Below, piece after piece: positions 1-8,521 of a stretch of DNA of 40,901 bases. The stretch's first letter is position 1, and each line of letters begins with the position of its first letter. Source of the DNA: Gilliamella bombicola (lineage in GTDB: Bacteria > Pseudomonadota > Gammaproteobacteria > Enterobacterales > Orbaceae); assembly GCF_900094945.1 (NCBI RefSeq), contig NZ_FMAQ01000017.1, forward strand, positions 1 through 40,901. The letters are read 5' to 3'. The position numbers were made by a program, and so were the translations under genes. Under the pieces are notes generated by a model. That model was given only the letters and a program-made list of their open reading frames with translations, did not search any database and had not been told where the DNA came from.

Positions 1-39
1 TGAGCTAACTGATACTAATGAACCGAGAGTCTTAACCTT
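1..39 (+). rRNA. rrl: 23S ribosomal RNA, 3' end (partial)
   Basis: The first ~39 bases match the conserved 3' terminus of gammaproteobacterial 23S rRNA, ending in CTTAACCTT as in E. coli. The rest of the gene lies left of the window. About 145 bases separate it from the 5S gene, and no tRNA is seen in that spacer. The exact mature end is estimated by analogy with E. coli. Confidence 0.9.
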
Positions 40-183
40 ACAACTCGGAGTTGTTTTGGATTACGCAGAAGTTTTGATGAAGAAGAGAGCTAGTATAAAA
101 GTTGAAATAACAGTTTGTTCCGGATTGAGCGATTGGTGCTGATATGAGATAATGGACACCAATTGAGAAGAGAAGACAGGATA

Positions 184-303
184 TGTCTGGCGGTAATAGC
201 GCGGTGGTCCCACCTGACCCCATGCCGAACTCAGAAGTGAAACGCCGTAGTGCCGATGGTAGTGTGGGTATTACCCATGTGAGAGTAGGGTGCCGCCAGA
301 CTT
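184..303 (+). rRNA. rrf: 5S ribosomal RNA
   Basis: A ~120-base sequence is nearly identical to enterobacterial 5S rRNA through its core (GCGGTGGTCCCACCTGACCC, CCGAACTCAGAAGTGAAACG). Its ends GTCTGGCGG and CCGCCAGAC are complementary and form helix I. It is the last gene of an rRNA operon and is followed directly by an intrinsic terminator. Mature ends may differ by one or two bases. Confidence 0.97.
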
Positions 304-316
304 TTAAATTAGAGAG

Positions 317-343
317 AGCCCAGCAGTGTTGCTGGGCTTTTTT
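317..343 (+). terminator. Intrinsic terminator of the rRNA operon
   Basis: AGCCCAGCA (317-325) and TGCTGGGCT (330-338) form a perfect 9-bp stem with loop GTGT, followed by a run of T. It lies 14 bases after the 5S gene and ends the rRNA operon. Confidence 0.93.
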
Positions 344-434
344 GCTTTTGTGTTAGTTCATATTATTTAAGGATGAATAATCTAACTAAATGATCCGAAA
401 AATTATTTAGATCTATTTGTCTAAGGAGTTAACG

Positions 435-976
435 ATGGATAGTCTGAAATTTTATATGAATCTGTTAGTGCATATTTTGTTAAAAAATATACGACAATTC
501 CACAATTAATTGGTATGTTAGATTATTTTGTAGATATTAGTGTTTTTTTTTTGCAACATAATGACAATTCTTTTATATGGCAATTGGCCATTGTTAATCT
601 TATTATGTCTCTTCACTTTTATTTATTAGGTCCAGAATCATATCCTGCAGCAATACCGAATATTGGGAATATATTTAGAAATATTATTTCTGCTTACACA
701 TAAAAATATGTTTGTAATGTTTTCTTTTATTGCTTTAATGTGGGTATTTTCTTACTACACCTGATTGGATGCAATTTATTCATTACCTTTCAATTATAGG
801 TAGTACATTGGTGACTATTGAACTGTTTCGTTTACAGCAACAAAAGATGCGATTGCTTATGTTGTTATACAGTTTTTTTATGGGTTATTTATAGCTTGTG
901 GATAGGCTCTTTAGATAGTTTAGCTATTGAAATAATATTTGTTATAATTAATATTGTTGCAATTATAAAAAAATAA
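435..976 (+). pseudogene. Degraded ygjV-like inner-membrane protein gene
   Basis: Three fragments in shifting frames align in order with the E. coli YgjV family. About 455-703 encodes a segment ending LHFYLLGPESYPAAIPNIGN; about 706-762 encodes MFVMFSFIALMWVFSYYT; about 763-880 encodes SIIGSTLVTIELFRLQQQK; and 874-976 encodes WVIYSLWIGSLDSLAIEII before a stop. Frame changes or stops near 701, 763 and 875 break the gene, so no full-length product is possible. The original start is unclear: the ATG at 435 follows AAGGAG but opens a different frame from the first homologous part, a possible further frameshift. The longest open piece is 62 codons from 515. The family's function is unknown. This relic fills the 740-base space between the rRNA operon and rppH. 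Confidence 0.72.
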
Positions 977-1083
977 CCTATATAAGAAAACATATTTACT
1001 CAATTAACTCATTTTTTTATTTATTTATTGCTCCATGTATGAAACAATTTAACTATATAAAAATAGATTTCTTGAGGTAGTCA

Positions 1084-1656
1084 GTGATCGATAATGATGG
1101 CTACCGTCCAAACGTAGGAATAGTTATTTGTAACAGGTATGGTCAAGTACTTTGGGCTCGTCGTTATGGGCAAAATTCTTGGCAGTTTCCTCAGGGCGGA
1201 ATAAAACAAAACGAAACGCCTGAGCAGGCAATGTTTCGCGAATTAAATGAAGAAGTTGGTTTATTATCAAAAGATGTGAAAATTTTATCCGTTACTAATG
1301 GTTGGTTACGATATAGGTTACCTAAAAGGATGATCCGTTGGGAAAATCAACCTGTTTGTATTGGACAAAAGCAAAAATGGTTCTTATTAGAATTAATATC
1401 TGATCCATCGGTAGTTAATCTCAATGCTTGTTCTACTCCTGAATTTGATGATTGGAAATGGGTTAATTATTGGTATCCTATTCGGCAGGTTATTGCTTTT
1501 AAAAGAGATGTCTATAGAAAAGCAATGAAAGAATTTTCTTCCTCTGTTTTTGCTATACAGACTGAATTAGATGCACCAATTATTAGTATTCCTAAAAAGA
1601 AAAAATTTAATTTCTTTGTACATAAACGAAAAAATAAAAAGCGTATTAAAAAATGA
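1084..1656 (+). CDS. rppH: RNA pyrophosphohydrolase (Nudix)
   Basis: RppH (NudH) removes pyrophosphate from the 5' triphosphate of mRNA and so starts RNase E-dependent decay in the cytoplasm. The product is 190 aa, slightly longer than E. coli RppH (176) because of a Lys-rich tail. The Nudix box lies at residues 38-60 with the expected G38, E44, R52-E53-L54, E56-E57 and G59, and the family N-terminal [11 protein letters not shown] is present. The start is GTG, preceded by GAGG. In E. coli this gene is followed by ptsP and then lgt; here lgt begins inside the last codons (4-base overlap), so ptsP is absent and rppH-lgt-thyA look translationally coupled. Confidence 0.95.
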   Translation: MIDNDGYRPNVGIVICNRYGQVLWARRYGQNSWQFPQGGIKQNETPEQAMFRELNEEVGLLSKDVKILSVTNGWLRYRLPKRMIRWENQPVCIGQKQKWFLLELISDPSVVNLNACSTPEFDDWKWVNYWYPIRQVIAFKRDVYRKAMKEFSSSVFAIQTELDAPIISIPKKKKFNFFVHKRKNKKRIKK

Positions 1657-2522
1657 ATCAATATTTGCAATTTCCTGATTTTGATCCGATAGCTTTCTCT
1701 ATTGGTCCTATATCACTCCATTGGTATGGAGCAATGTATTTATTTGGCGTCTTGGGTGCTCTTTACTTAGCTAAGCGCCGAGCAAATAAACCAAATAGTA
1801 AATGGACGTCACAAGAAGTTGAAAATTTATTATTTTGGGGATTTTTGGGGCTATTTATTGGAGGTAGATTAGGCTACGTCTTTTTCTATAACTTTGATGT
1901 TTTTACTAAAGATCCTGTAATATTATTTAAAGTTTGGGAAGGAGGTATGTCTTTCCATGGCGGTTTGATTGGTGCTATTTGTGTTATTGCTATTTTTGCT
2001 AAGAAGACAAAGAAAACTTTTATGCAAGTAGGTGATTTTGTTGCTCCTCTTGTCCCGATAGGCTTAATGTTTGGGCGATTTGGTAATTTTATTAATGGAG
2101 AACTTTGGGGCAGAGTTACTCATTCGTCTATTGGTATGCTATTTCCAACATCATCGCATGCTGATTTTATGTTTGTTCAGTCTCATCCTGAATGGTTTTC
2201 ACTTTACTCTCAATTAAATGGTATTTTACCAAGACATCCGTCACAACTTTATGAAATGACGTTTGAAGGAATAATACTATTTGTTATATTAAATATCTTT
2301 ATTCTAAAACCAAGGCCTACAGGTGCTGTATCTGGGCTATTTTTACTTTGCTACGGTTTATTTAGATTTGTTATAGAGTTTTTTAGACAACCTGACGAAC
2401 AACTAGGTTTATTTTTAAATATTATCAGTATGGGGCAAATTTTATGTTTACCGATGATTATTGGTGGTATTTTAATTTTTTTATTTGCGTATAGATTTGA
2501 CAAGAAGGCAAAAGCACGATGA
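1653..2522 (+). CDS. lgt: Prolipoprotein diacylglyceryl transferase
   Basis: Lgt moves the diacylglyceryl group of phosphatidylglycerol to the lipobox cysteine of prolipoproteins, the first step of lipoprotein maturation in the inner membrane. The 289-aa product is close to E. coli Lgt (291) and has several hydrophobic membrane segments. The Lgt signature [14 protein letters not shown] is at 141-154 with the essential Arg at 142, and the HGG motif with its conserved His is at 102. It overlaps rppH and thyA by 4 bases each (ATGA type), indicating one operon. Its product would lipidate LpoA, encoded 3 kb downstream. Confidence 0.97.
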   Translation: MNQYLQFPDFDPIAFSIGPISLHWYGAMYLFGVLGALYLAKRRANKPNSKWTSQEVENLLFWGFLGLFIGGRLGYVFFYNFDVFTKDPVILFKVWEGGMSFHGGLIGAICVIAIFAKKTKKTFMQVGDFVAPLVPIGLMFGRFGNFINGELWGRVTHSSIGMLFPTSSHADFMFVQSHPEWFSLYSQLNGILPRHPSQLYEMTFEGIILFVILNIFILKPRPTGAVSGLFLLCYGLFRFVIEFFRQPDEQLGLFLNIISMGQILCLPMIIGGILIFLFAYRFDKKAKAR

Positions 2523-3313
2523 AACAATATTTAGCGTTAATGCAAAAAATTTTAGATGAAGGTACGCTTAAATCGGATCGAACTGGCACAGGTACGTTAT
2601 CTATTTTTGGTCATCAAATGCGATTTAATTTGCAAGAAGGCTTTCCTCTTGTTACAACTAAAAAATGTCATTTACGTTCAATTATCCATGAGTTGCTTTG
2701 GTTTTTAAAAGGTGATACGAATATCAAGTATTTAAAAGACAACAACGTCACGATTTGGGATGAATGGGCTGATGTTAATGGTGATTTAGGCCCTATTTAT
2801 GGTAAACAATGGCGAGCATGGGGCACAGCTGATGGTCACCAAATAGATCAAATTTCACGATTAATTGAACAAATTAAAATTGATCCTGATTCTAGACGCA
2901 TGATTATTTCTGCTTGGAATGTTGGGGAATTAGATCAAATGGCCTTAGCTCCATGTCATGCTTTTTTTCAATTTTATGTTGCAAATGGTAAACTGTCTTG
3001 TCAGCTTTATCAGCGTTCTTGTGATGTATTTTTAGGACTACCATTTAATATTGCTAGCTATTCATTACTAGTTCACATGATTGCACAGCAGTGTGAATTG
3101 CAAGTAGGTGATTTTATTTGGACTGGGGGAGATACACATCTTTACTCTAATCATATGGAACAAACCCACTTACAACTAAGTCGTGAGCCAAGAGCATTAC
3201 CCAAATTAGTGATTAAACGTAAACCTCCAACAATTTTTGATTATGAGTTTGAGGATTTTGACATCGTTGGTTATGATCCACATCCAGCAATAAAAGCCCC
3301 CGTAGCTGTTTGA
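2519..3313 (+). CDS. thyA: Thymidylate synthase
   Basis: ThyA methylates dUMP to dTMP using 5,10-methylene-tetrahydrofolate as carbon donor and reductant. The product is 264 aa, the same length as E. coli ThyA. The catalytic Cys146 sits in [12 protein letters not shown], the RTGTGT phosphate-binding loop is at 21-26, and the C-terminus ends IKAPVAV as in the family. The start overlaps the lgt stop. No other gene follows within 230 bases; a long inverted repeat downstream may end the transcript. Confidence 0.98.
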   Translation: MKQYLALMQKILDEGTLKSDRTGTGTLSIFGHQMRFNLQEGFPLVTTKKCHLRSIIHELLWFLKGDTNIKYLKDNNVTIWDEWADVNGDLGPIYGKQWRAWGTADGHQIDQISRLIEQIKIDPDSRRMIISAWNVGELDQMALAPCHAFFQFYVANGKLSCQLYQRSCDVFLGLPFNIASYSLLVHMIAQQCELQVGDFIWTGGDTHLYSNHMEQTHLQLSREPRALPKLVIKRKPPTIFDYEFEDFDIVGYDPHPAIKAPVAV

Positions 3314-3368
3314 TTTTTAAGTTCATAAAGCAACATATTTCATTAAAACAGTGAGTTGTTAATAAAAG

Positions 3369-3402
3369 ATCATAGCTAATCTTTCTAATTATTAGCTATG
3401 AT
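3369..3402 (+). terminator. Inverted repeat after thyA, possible terminator
   Basis: ATCATAGCTAAT (3369-3380) and ATTAGCTATGAT (3391-3402) pair perfectly over 12 bp around a 10-base loop. No T run follows, so it may protect or process the 3' end rather than terminate by itself. The rest of 3314-3545 shows no gene. Confidence 0.5.
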
Positions 3403-3545
3403 GAGCTTTAAATATAAAATTTATCATAAAGTTAGCTAAGCAATGCTGATGTTATGTAGTCAAGCTTTGTTTATTTTTCTGCCCCTAAAATTAAGATATA
3501 GTATATAATAATTGACTTTATGATTAACAATAACTTGATCTTAAT

Positions 3546-4496
3546 ATGAGTCAAAATCAAGAAATTCGCCCTATTTTTACTAAACGCTTATTACATCCTC
3601 GTTACTGGTTAACGTGGCTTGGGATTAGCATTTTGTATTTAATTGTTTTATTACCATATCCGATTATTTACCAATTAGGTAAAGCATTAGGGTTACTGTC
3701 AATGAAATTAATTGGTAAACGTAAAGAGACTGCAAGACAAAATCTTAAACTTTGCTTCCCCGAAAAGCCACAGCAAGAACGTGATCAGATGTTGCGTGAA
3801 AATTTTATTTCTACTGGGATAGCTATTTTTGAAACCGGTATGGCTTGGTTTTGGTCTGATAAACGTCTATCCAGACACACCTCCATTGTTGGTGACGATT
3901 ATATAACAAAGGTGCAACAATCGGGTCAGGGTGTGTTACTTATTGGTATTCATTTTTTAACCTTAGAATTGGGTGCCCGTATTCTGGGGATTAGTCATCC
4001 TGGTGTTGGCGTATATCGACCAAATGATAATCCTGTTATGGATTATGTTCAGCTTAAAGGCCGTTTGAAATCAAACAAATATATGCTGGAGCGTCATAAT
4101 ACAAAAGGTATGATCCGTGCATTAAAAAATGGTGAATTACTTTGGTATGCACCAGACCATGATTATGGACCTAAAAATAGCGTTTTTGCTCCACTTTTTT
4201 CAGTTGAAAAAGCTGCGACAACAGTTGGTACACGTATATTAGTTAAGTTAGGTTTGCCTGCGATTATTCCATTTACGCCTAAACGAGAAAAAAATGGCCG
4301 CTATATTGTATATATTTCTCCTAGGGTTGAAGAGTTTCCTGTTGAAGATGATGTGTTAGCAGCAACATTCATGAATAAAATCATTGAACAGGAAATTTTA
4401 AAAGCACCTGAACAATATATGTGGTTACATCGTCGATTCAAAACGCGCCCAAAAGGGGATGCCCCTTTATATTCTGATAATGTTCAATCTGACTAA
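3546..4496 (+). CDS. lpxL: Lipid A lauroyl acyltransferase
   Basis: This enzyme adds a secondary acyl chain from acyl-ACP to Kdo2-lipid IVA at the inner membrane during lipid A synthesis. At 316 aa it matches E. coli LpxL (306) along its length, including LLHPRYWLTWLGI near the N-terminus, the catalytic HX4E motif (H136, E141), GVYRPNDNP, WYAPDHDYGP and the end EQYMWLHRRFKTRP. One N-terminal membrane helix is at about 22-45. GVYRPNDNP favours LpxL over the paralogue LpxP, which has YRPHNN there. It is a single gene with its own upstream space; rlmM follows after 48 bases. Acyl-chain specificity cannot be read from the sequence. Confidence 0.92.
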   Translation: MSQNQEIRPIFTKRLLHPRYWLTWLGISILYLIVLLPYPIIYQLGKALGLLSMKLIGKRKETARQNLKLCFPEKPQQERDQMLRENFISTGIAIFETGMAWFWSDKRLSRHTSIVGDDYITKVQQSGQGVLLIGIHFLTLELGARILGISHPGVGVYRPNDNPVMDYVQLKGRLKSNKYMLERHNTKGMIRALKNGELLWYAPDHDYGPKNSVFAPLFSVEKAATTVGTRILVKLGLPAIIPFTPKREKNGRYIVYISPRVEEFPVEDDVLAATFMNKIIEQEILKAPEQYMWLHRRFKTRPKGDAPLYSDNVQSD

Positions 4497-4544
4497 TATG
4501 GTTGTTTTTTTATAATATCTGTTAAAAGAGTAAAAAATTGCAAT

Positions 4545-5627
4545 ATGCAAAAATTAAATAAGATTATTTTATATTGTCGTTCTGGGTTTGAAAAAGAGTG
4601 TGCGGCAGAAATTACAGATAGATCTGCACAAAAACAAATATATGGTTTTGTTAAAGTAAAAGAAAACAGTGGTTATATTGTTTTTGAATGCTATCAAGAT
4701 GGCGATGCACAATTATTAATAAAGGATTTGGCTTTCAGAACTCTCATTTTTGCGCGACAAATATTTTTGTCTGGTGATTTATTAGTTGATTTACCAACAA
4801 ATGATCGTATTTCTCCTATTATTGATGCATTATCTGGATGTATTGATAAAGCAGGAGATTTACGCGTTGAAGTTGCTGATACAAATGAAGGCAAAGCGCT
4901 TTCAGGATTTTGTCGTAAATTTACGGTACCTCTTCGTCAGGCATTACGAAGTAAACGTATTTTATTAAAAGCTGAAAACCCCTCAAGACCCGTTATTCAC
5001 TTATTTTTTATTAATAGTAATAGTTGTTATGTCGGTTATTCACTGAGTCAAAATAATTCACCTTTTTATATGGGGATTCCAAGGCTAAAATTTCCAACCG
5101 ATGCACCAAGCCGTTCTACGTTAAAATTAGAAGAAGCTTTTCATATTTTTATTCCTTATGAAGAATGGGATGAACGATTAAAAGGTGGTTTGAATGCGGT
5201 TGACTTGGGGGCTTGCCCTGGAGGATGGACTTATCAACTTGTTAAAAGAAATATGATGGTTTATGCCATTGATAATGGTCCGATGAATGAAAAATTGATG
5301 GAAACAGGACAAGTTAAACATTACAGAGAAGATGGCTTTAAATTTATGCCTAAAAAGCATAATATTTATTGGCTGGTTTGCGATATGGTTGAAAAACCAA
5401 CTAAAGTAACTGAATTAATAGCTAAATGGCTGGTTAACGGTTGGTGTAGAGAGACTATTTTTAATCTCAAATTACCAATGAAAAAGCGTTATGAAGAAGT
5501 AAAACAAAGTTTACACTTGCTAAACGACGAACTAAATAATAAAAAAATTAATGTACAAATTCAGGCTAAACAGCTTTATCATGATCGAGAAGAAGTGACC
5601 GTTCATGTACAACGAATTTGGGGATAA
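4545..5627 (+). CDS. rlmM: 23S rRNA C2498 2'-O-ribose methyltransferase
   Basis: RlmM methylates the 2'-OH of C2498 in 23S rRNA using S-adenosylmethionine. The 360-aa product (E. coli 366) has the N-terminal [11 protein letters not shown]-type THUMP region, the conserved stretch [13 protein letters not shown], the SAM-binding motif [14 protein letters not shown] (about residues 221-234), and the tail [14 protein letters not shown]-like end. ATG at 4545 is used; the second residue region QKLNKII aligns with the family start. The 3' end lies 20 bases before the chosen lpoA start, so the two may be cotranscribed, unlike the E. coli arrangement. Confidence 0.95.
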   Translation: MQKLNKIILYCRSGFEKECAAEITDRSAQKQIYGFVKVKENSGYIVFECYQDGDAQLLIKDLAFRTLIFARQIFLSGDLLVDLPTNDRISPIIDALSGCIDKAGDLRVEVADTNEGKALSGFCRKFTVPLRQALRSKRILLKAENPSRPVIHLFFINSNSCYVGYSLSQNNSPFYMGIPRLKFPTDAPSRSTLKLEEAFHIFIPYEEWDERLKGGLNAVDLGACPGGWTYQLVKRNMMVYAIDNGPMNEKLMETGQVKHYREDGFKFMPKKHNIYWLVCDMVEKPTKVTELIAKWLVNGWCRETIFNLKLPMKKRYEEVKQSLHLLNDELNNKKINVQIQAKQLYHDREEVTVHVQRIWG

Positions 5628-5647
5628 CAACTTACAAGAGAAAAGGT

Positions 5648-7492
5648 ATGAATTTAAAACGCTCTTTTTGTGCTATGTTAATAATGCCATTGTTTGTATT
5701 TTTGGTGGGATGTGCTTTAGAAATGTCAAAGAAATCCCTTAACTTTGATGAGCATCAAAACTCTAATTATTATTTATCTCAAGCAGATAATAGCACTGGT
5801 TCTACTAAAGTTAATTGGCAATTATTAGGTATTCGCGCTTTGATAAAAGAAAATAAATTTTCGCAAGCCAGTGAATTATTATCAAATCTGCCTCTTAATC
5901 TTAATACTGAGCAGCAAAAAGAAAAGTTATTATCAGAAGGTGAAATTGCCGTAAAAAAAAGGAAACCGTTTGATCTTAATCAGTTAGCTCTGGAAAAGTT
6001 GACTAATTCCCAGTTATATCGTTATTACGTTATAAAATTAGGTTTAGATGCAAACAGTAAAGATATTAATGCCCAAGCTCATGATTATCTTCAATTAGAA
6101 AAATATGTAGCAGAAGCTGGAAAAAAACAATTATTAAATAATACATGGGATTTCTTTCGTAAATTAAAATTAGAAGAACTTCGTAAAGTTTTAGTAAATG
6201 AAAATGAAATTACATTACAAGGGTGGGTTGATTTAACTTACGCTTACCAAAGCAATAACAAAGTACTCGTTTCGCAAGATGATGATACTCCAGAATCAAT
6301 TGTTGCAAAATCTCAAAATCAAAAACAACTATTAAAACAAGCCATCAACAATTGGGCTATACAATATCCAGATCACCCTGCTAAGGAAATTCTTTCCATA
6401 TTAACGGGTGAACAAACTCTTTCTGTTGATGCTAATGCAAAAAAAGTTGCATTATTGTTACCATTAAATGGTTCTTCACGTATATTTGGTGAAACTATTC
6501 GGCAAGGTTATATCAATGCTATAAAATTTTTTCCACAAGAACCACAACAAAATGTGATGGTACTTGATACAACTAGTGCATCCATGGATATTTTAATTCA
6601 ACAAGCTCAAGAAAATAATGTTGAATTAATTGTAGGACCTTTATTAAAAAATGAAGTGACTAAAATAAAAGAGCTAGCTCCTGCTATTCCTATTTTAGCC
6701 TTAAATAAAGTTGATAATGAGACTACTTCTGTTAATAAAATGTGTTTCTTTGCATTATCTCCTGAAGATGAAGCAAAAGATGCGGCAAACCATATTTATT
6801 CTCAAAATAGAGTAAAACCGTTATTATTAGTGCCGCAAACTGACTTAGGACAACGTGTTGCACAAAGTTTTGCAGAGCAGTGGTCGCAACTATCGGCGAA
6901 TAATTCACAAGCTTACGTGCAATATTTTGGCAACATTCAAACATTAAGTGCCAATATGAATCGTAATATAGGTATTACTCTTACCGGTAATCCTATCTTG
7001 ATTAATGATACGCCCCCAGTGGAAATATCTGCGGGATTTGATGCTATTTATGTTTATTCTTCATATGATGAATTAACATTGATAAAACCAATGCTTGATA
7101 TGGGGGCAAATAAAACTATTGGCAATTCATCAGAAGTTATGCTTTATACAAGCTCAAAAAGTCATATAGCCAGTTCTTCTAAAGATTTTAATTATGATAT
7201 GAATAAAACTGAATATGCAGAAATTCCTATGATTATGGAGCAAAAGGATAATGTGAATACAAACATACCTAGCGATATTCTGAAAGACTATTCATTAATG
7301 CGTTTGTATGCAATGGGAATTGATGCGTGGAGACTCGCCAATCGGTTTAATCAGCTTAATTCATATCAAGTTAACTTTTTAGATGGTATGACAGGGAAAC
7401 TATCAACAAGTAATCAATGTGAAGTGACTCGCTCGCTTTCTTGGCAACAATATACTTATGGTGAAGTTAAATCTGATTCAAAAAGCGAATAA
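5648..7492 (+). CDS. lpoA: Penicillin-binding protein activator LpoA (outer-membrane lipoprotein)
   Basis: LpoA is an outer-membrane lipoprotein that reaches through the periplasm to stimulate the peptidoglycan synthase PBP1A. The start is set at ATG 5648, preceded by AAAAGG, because it gives a clean lipoprotein signal peptide: Lys/Arg near the start, a hydrophobic core and lipobox LVGC with Cys22. An upstream in-frame TTG at 5618 would put ten odd residues before it. The product is 614 aa, shorter than E. coli LpoA (678). The N-terminal half is helical and TPR-like; from about residue 264 (KKVALLLPLNG) it is a type I periplasmic-binding-fold domain. The 3' end overlaps yraN by 35 bases, keeping the E. 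coli order lpoA-yraN-diaA. Confidence 0.92.
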   Translation: MNLKRSFCAMLIMPLFVFLVGCALEMSKKSLNFDEHQNSNYYLSQADNSTGSTKVNWQLLGIRALIKENKFSQASELLSNLPLNLNTEQQKEKLLSEGEIAVKKRKPFDLNQLALEKLTNSQLYRYYVIKLGLDANSKDINAQAHDYLQLEKYVAEAGKKQLLNNTWDFFRKLKLEELRKVLVNENEITLQGWVDLTYAYQSNNKVLVSQDDDTPESIVAKSQNQKQLLKQAINNWAIQYPDHPAKEILSILTGEQTLSVDANAKKVALLLPLNGSSRIFGETIRQGYINAIKFFPQEPQQNVMVLDTTSASMDILIQQAQENNVELIVGPLLKNEVTKIKELAPAIPILALNKVDNETTSVNKMCFFALSPEDEAKDAANHIYSQNRVKPLLLVPQTDLGQRVAQSFAEQWSQLSANNSQAYVQYFGNIQTLSANMNRNIGITLTGNPILINDTPPVEISAGFDAIYVYSSYDELTLIKPMLDMGANKTIGNSSEVMLYTSSKSHIASSSKDFNYDMNKTEYAEIPMIMEQKDNVNTNIPSDILKDYSLMRLYAMGIDAWRLANRFNQLNSYQVNFLDGMTGKLSTSNQCEVTRSLSWQQYTYGEVKSDSKSE

Positions 7493-7829
7493 AAAACAAA
7501 TCGGTGAGTATTATGAAAATATTGCTTGCCAATATCTACTTAAACATGGGCTTATACTTCTTGCTCATAATATCCAATTTCGCATTGGTGAACTCGATTT
7601 AATTATGTTAGATAACAAGTGCCTTGTTTTTATTGAAGTGCGTTATCGAAAAAATGCAAATTTTGGTGATGCTGAAATGACCGTGACATTAAATAAACAA
7701 AATAAAATCAAGCATGCTGCTCAACTATGGATGATAGAGCAAAATTTAAATATTGAGAATACAGAGTTTAGATTTGATATTTTTGCTATTACAGGTAAAA
7801 GCCAAAAGTGGATTATTAATGCATTTTAA
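7458..7829 (+). CDS. yraN: UPF0102 endonuclease-like protein YraN
   Basis: YraN belongs to UPF0102, a small family with a restriction-endonuclease-like fold and no settled function. The 123-aa product has the family core GELDLIM (residues 44-50) followed by VFIEVRYR, the acidic and ExK/ExR-type positions of that fold. The start ATG at 7458 lies within the end of lpoA; a shorter GTG at 7461 is possible. The overlap implies coupling with lpoA, and diaA follows after 15 bases. Confidence 0.9.
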   Translation: MVKLNLIQKANKKQIGEYYENIACQYLLKHGLILLAHNIQFRIGELDLIMLDNKCLVFIEVRYRKNANFGDAEMTVTLNKQNKIKHAAQLWMIEQNLNIENTEFRFDIFAITGKSQKWIINAF

Positions 7830-7844
7830 TTTTAGGTGAAAAGC

Positions 7845-8423
7845 GTGCAAGATTTAATTAAAAATTATTTTACTGAAAGTATTCAAACTCAAATTGTGAT
7901 GGCTGAATCGCTCGGTTCCTCTATTGAAAAAGCAGCAAATATTATTGTTGAGAGTTTACTTAACGGCAATAAGATTATGAGCTGTGGTAATGGTTCATCC
8001 GCTGCTAATGTACAAAGCTTTACTTCACGTTTAATCACCAGTATTAATATCGAAAGACCAAGCATTCCAGCAATAGCTTTAGTCTCGGATAATGTTTTAT
8101 TAAGTGCTATAGCTAATCATGAAGAAATTTATGCTCGTCAAATTCAAGCATTAGGTCAACAAAGTGATGTTTTAATTATAGCGACTTGCCAAGGAAATAG
8201 TCGAGCCATTATTCGTGCTGTTCAAGAAGCTGTAATTAAGGACATGAAAATCGTTGCATTAACTGCTTTTGATGGTGGTGAAGTGATTGGTTTACTTGGG
8301 CAAAATGATATTGAAATAAGAGTACCATCTTATAAAAAAGTTATGGCTTACGAAATGCACGCCATGATTTTAAATTGCTTATGCCAATTAATTGAAAATA
8401 CGTTGTTTATTCATAGCGAATAA
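7845..8423 (+). CDS. diaA: DnaA initiator-associating protein DiaA
   Basis: DiaA is a SIS-domain protein that binds DnaA as a tetramer and promotes initiation at oriC. The 192-aa product follows E. coli DiaA (196) closely: FTESIQTQI, SLLNGNKI, CGNGSSAAN, ERPSIPAIAL and EMHAMILNCLCQLIENTLF. The GTG at 7845 is chosen over the GTG at 7836 because it gives MQDLIKNYFTES, aligned with E. coli MQERIKACFTES, and because AGGTGA at 7834-7839 is then a well-placed ribosome binding site. In E. coli yraP follows; here gyrA does, after a promoter. Confidence 0.92.
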   Translation: MQDLIKNYFTESIQTQIVMAESLGSSIEKAANIIVESLLNGNKIMSCGNGSSAANVQSFTSRLITSINIERPSIPAIALVSDNVLLSAIANHEEIYARQIQALGQQSDVLIIATCQGNSRAIIRAVQEAVIKDMKIVALTAFDGGEVIGLLGQNDIEIRVPSYKKVMAYEMHAMILNCLCQLIENTLFIHSE

Positions 8424-8445
8424 GTTGAAATAAAAACAGTTTAGT

Positions 8446-8476
8446 TCTGCATTAATAGCGATTTTCATGCTATAAT
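8446..8476 (+). promoter_or_regulatory. Candidate gyrA promoter (extended -10)
   Basis: TATAAT at 8471-8476 is preceded by TGC, a consensus extended -10 element. The -35 region (around 8447-8453) is poor, which is common with extended -10 promoters. It lies 45 bases before gyrA. In E. coli gyrA is induced by DNA relaxation; whether this holds here is unknown. Confidence 0.55.
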
Positions 8477-8521
8477 TATGTACTATTTTGATGAGTTAAA
8501 TTAATAAGAGAACATGGTGTT

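Noticed and set aside
38-223. 61-codon minus-strand frame across the 23S-5S spacer and 5S gene
   Set aside because: It overlaps a stable RNA gene and has no protein features.
5618-5647. Upstream TTG start for lpoA
   Set aside because: It adds ten residues before a typical lipoprotein signal peptide and has a worse ribosome binding site than ATG 5648.
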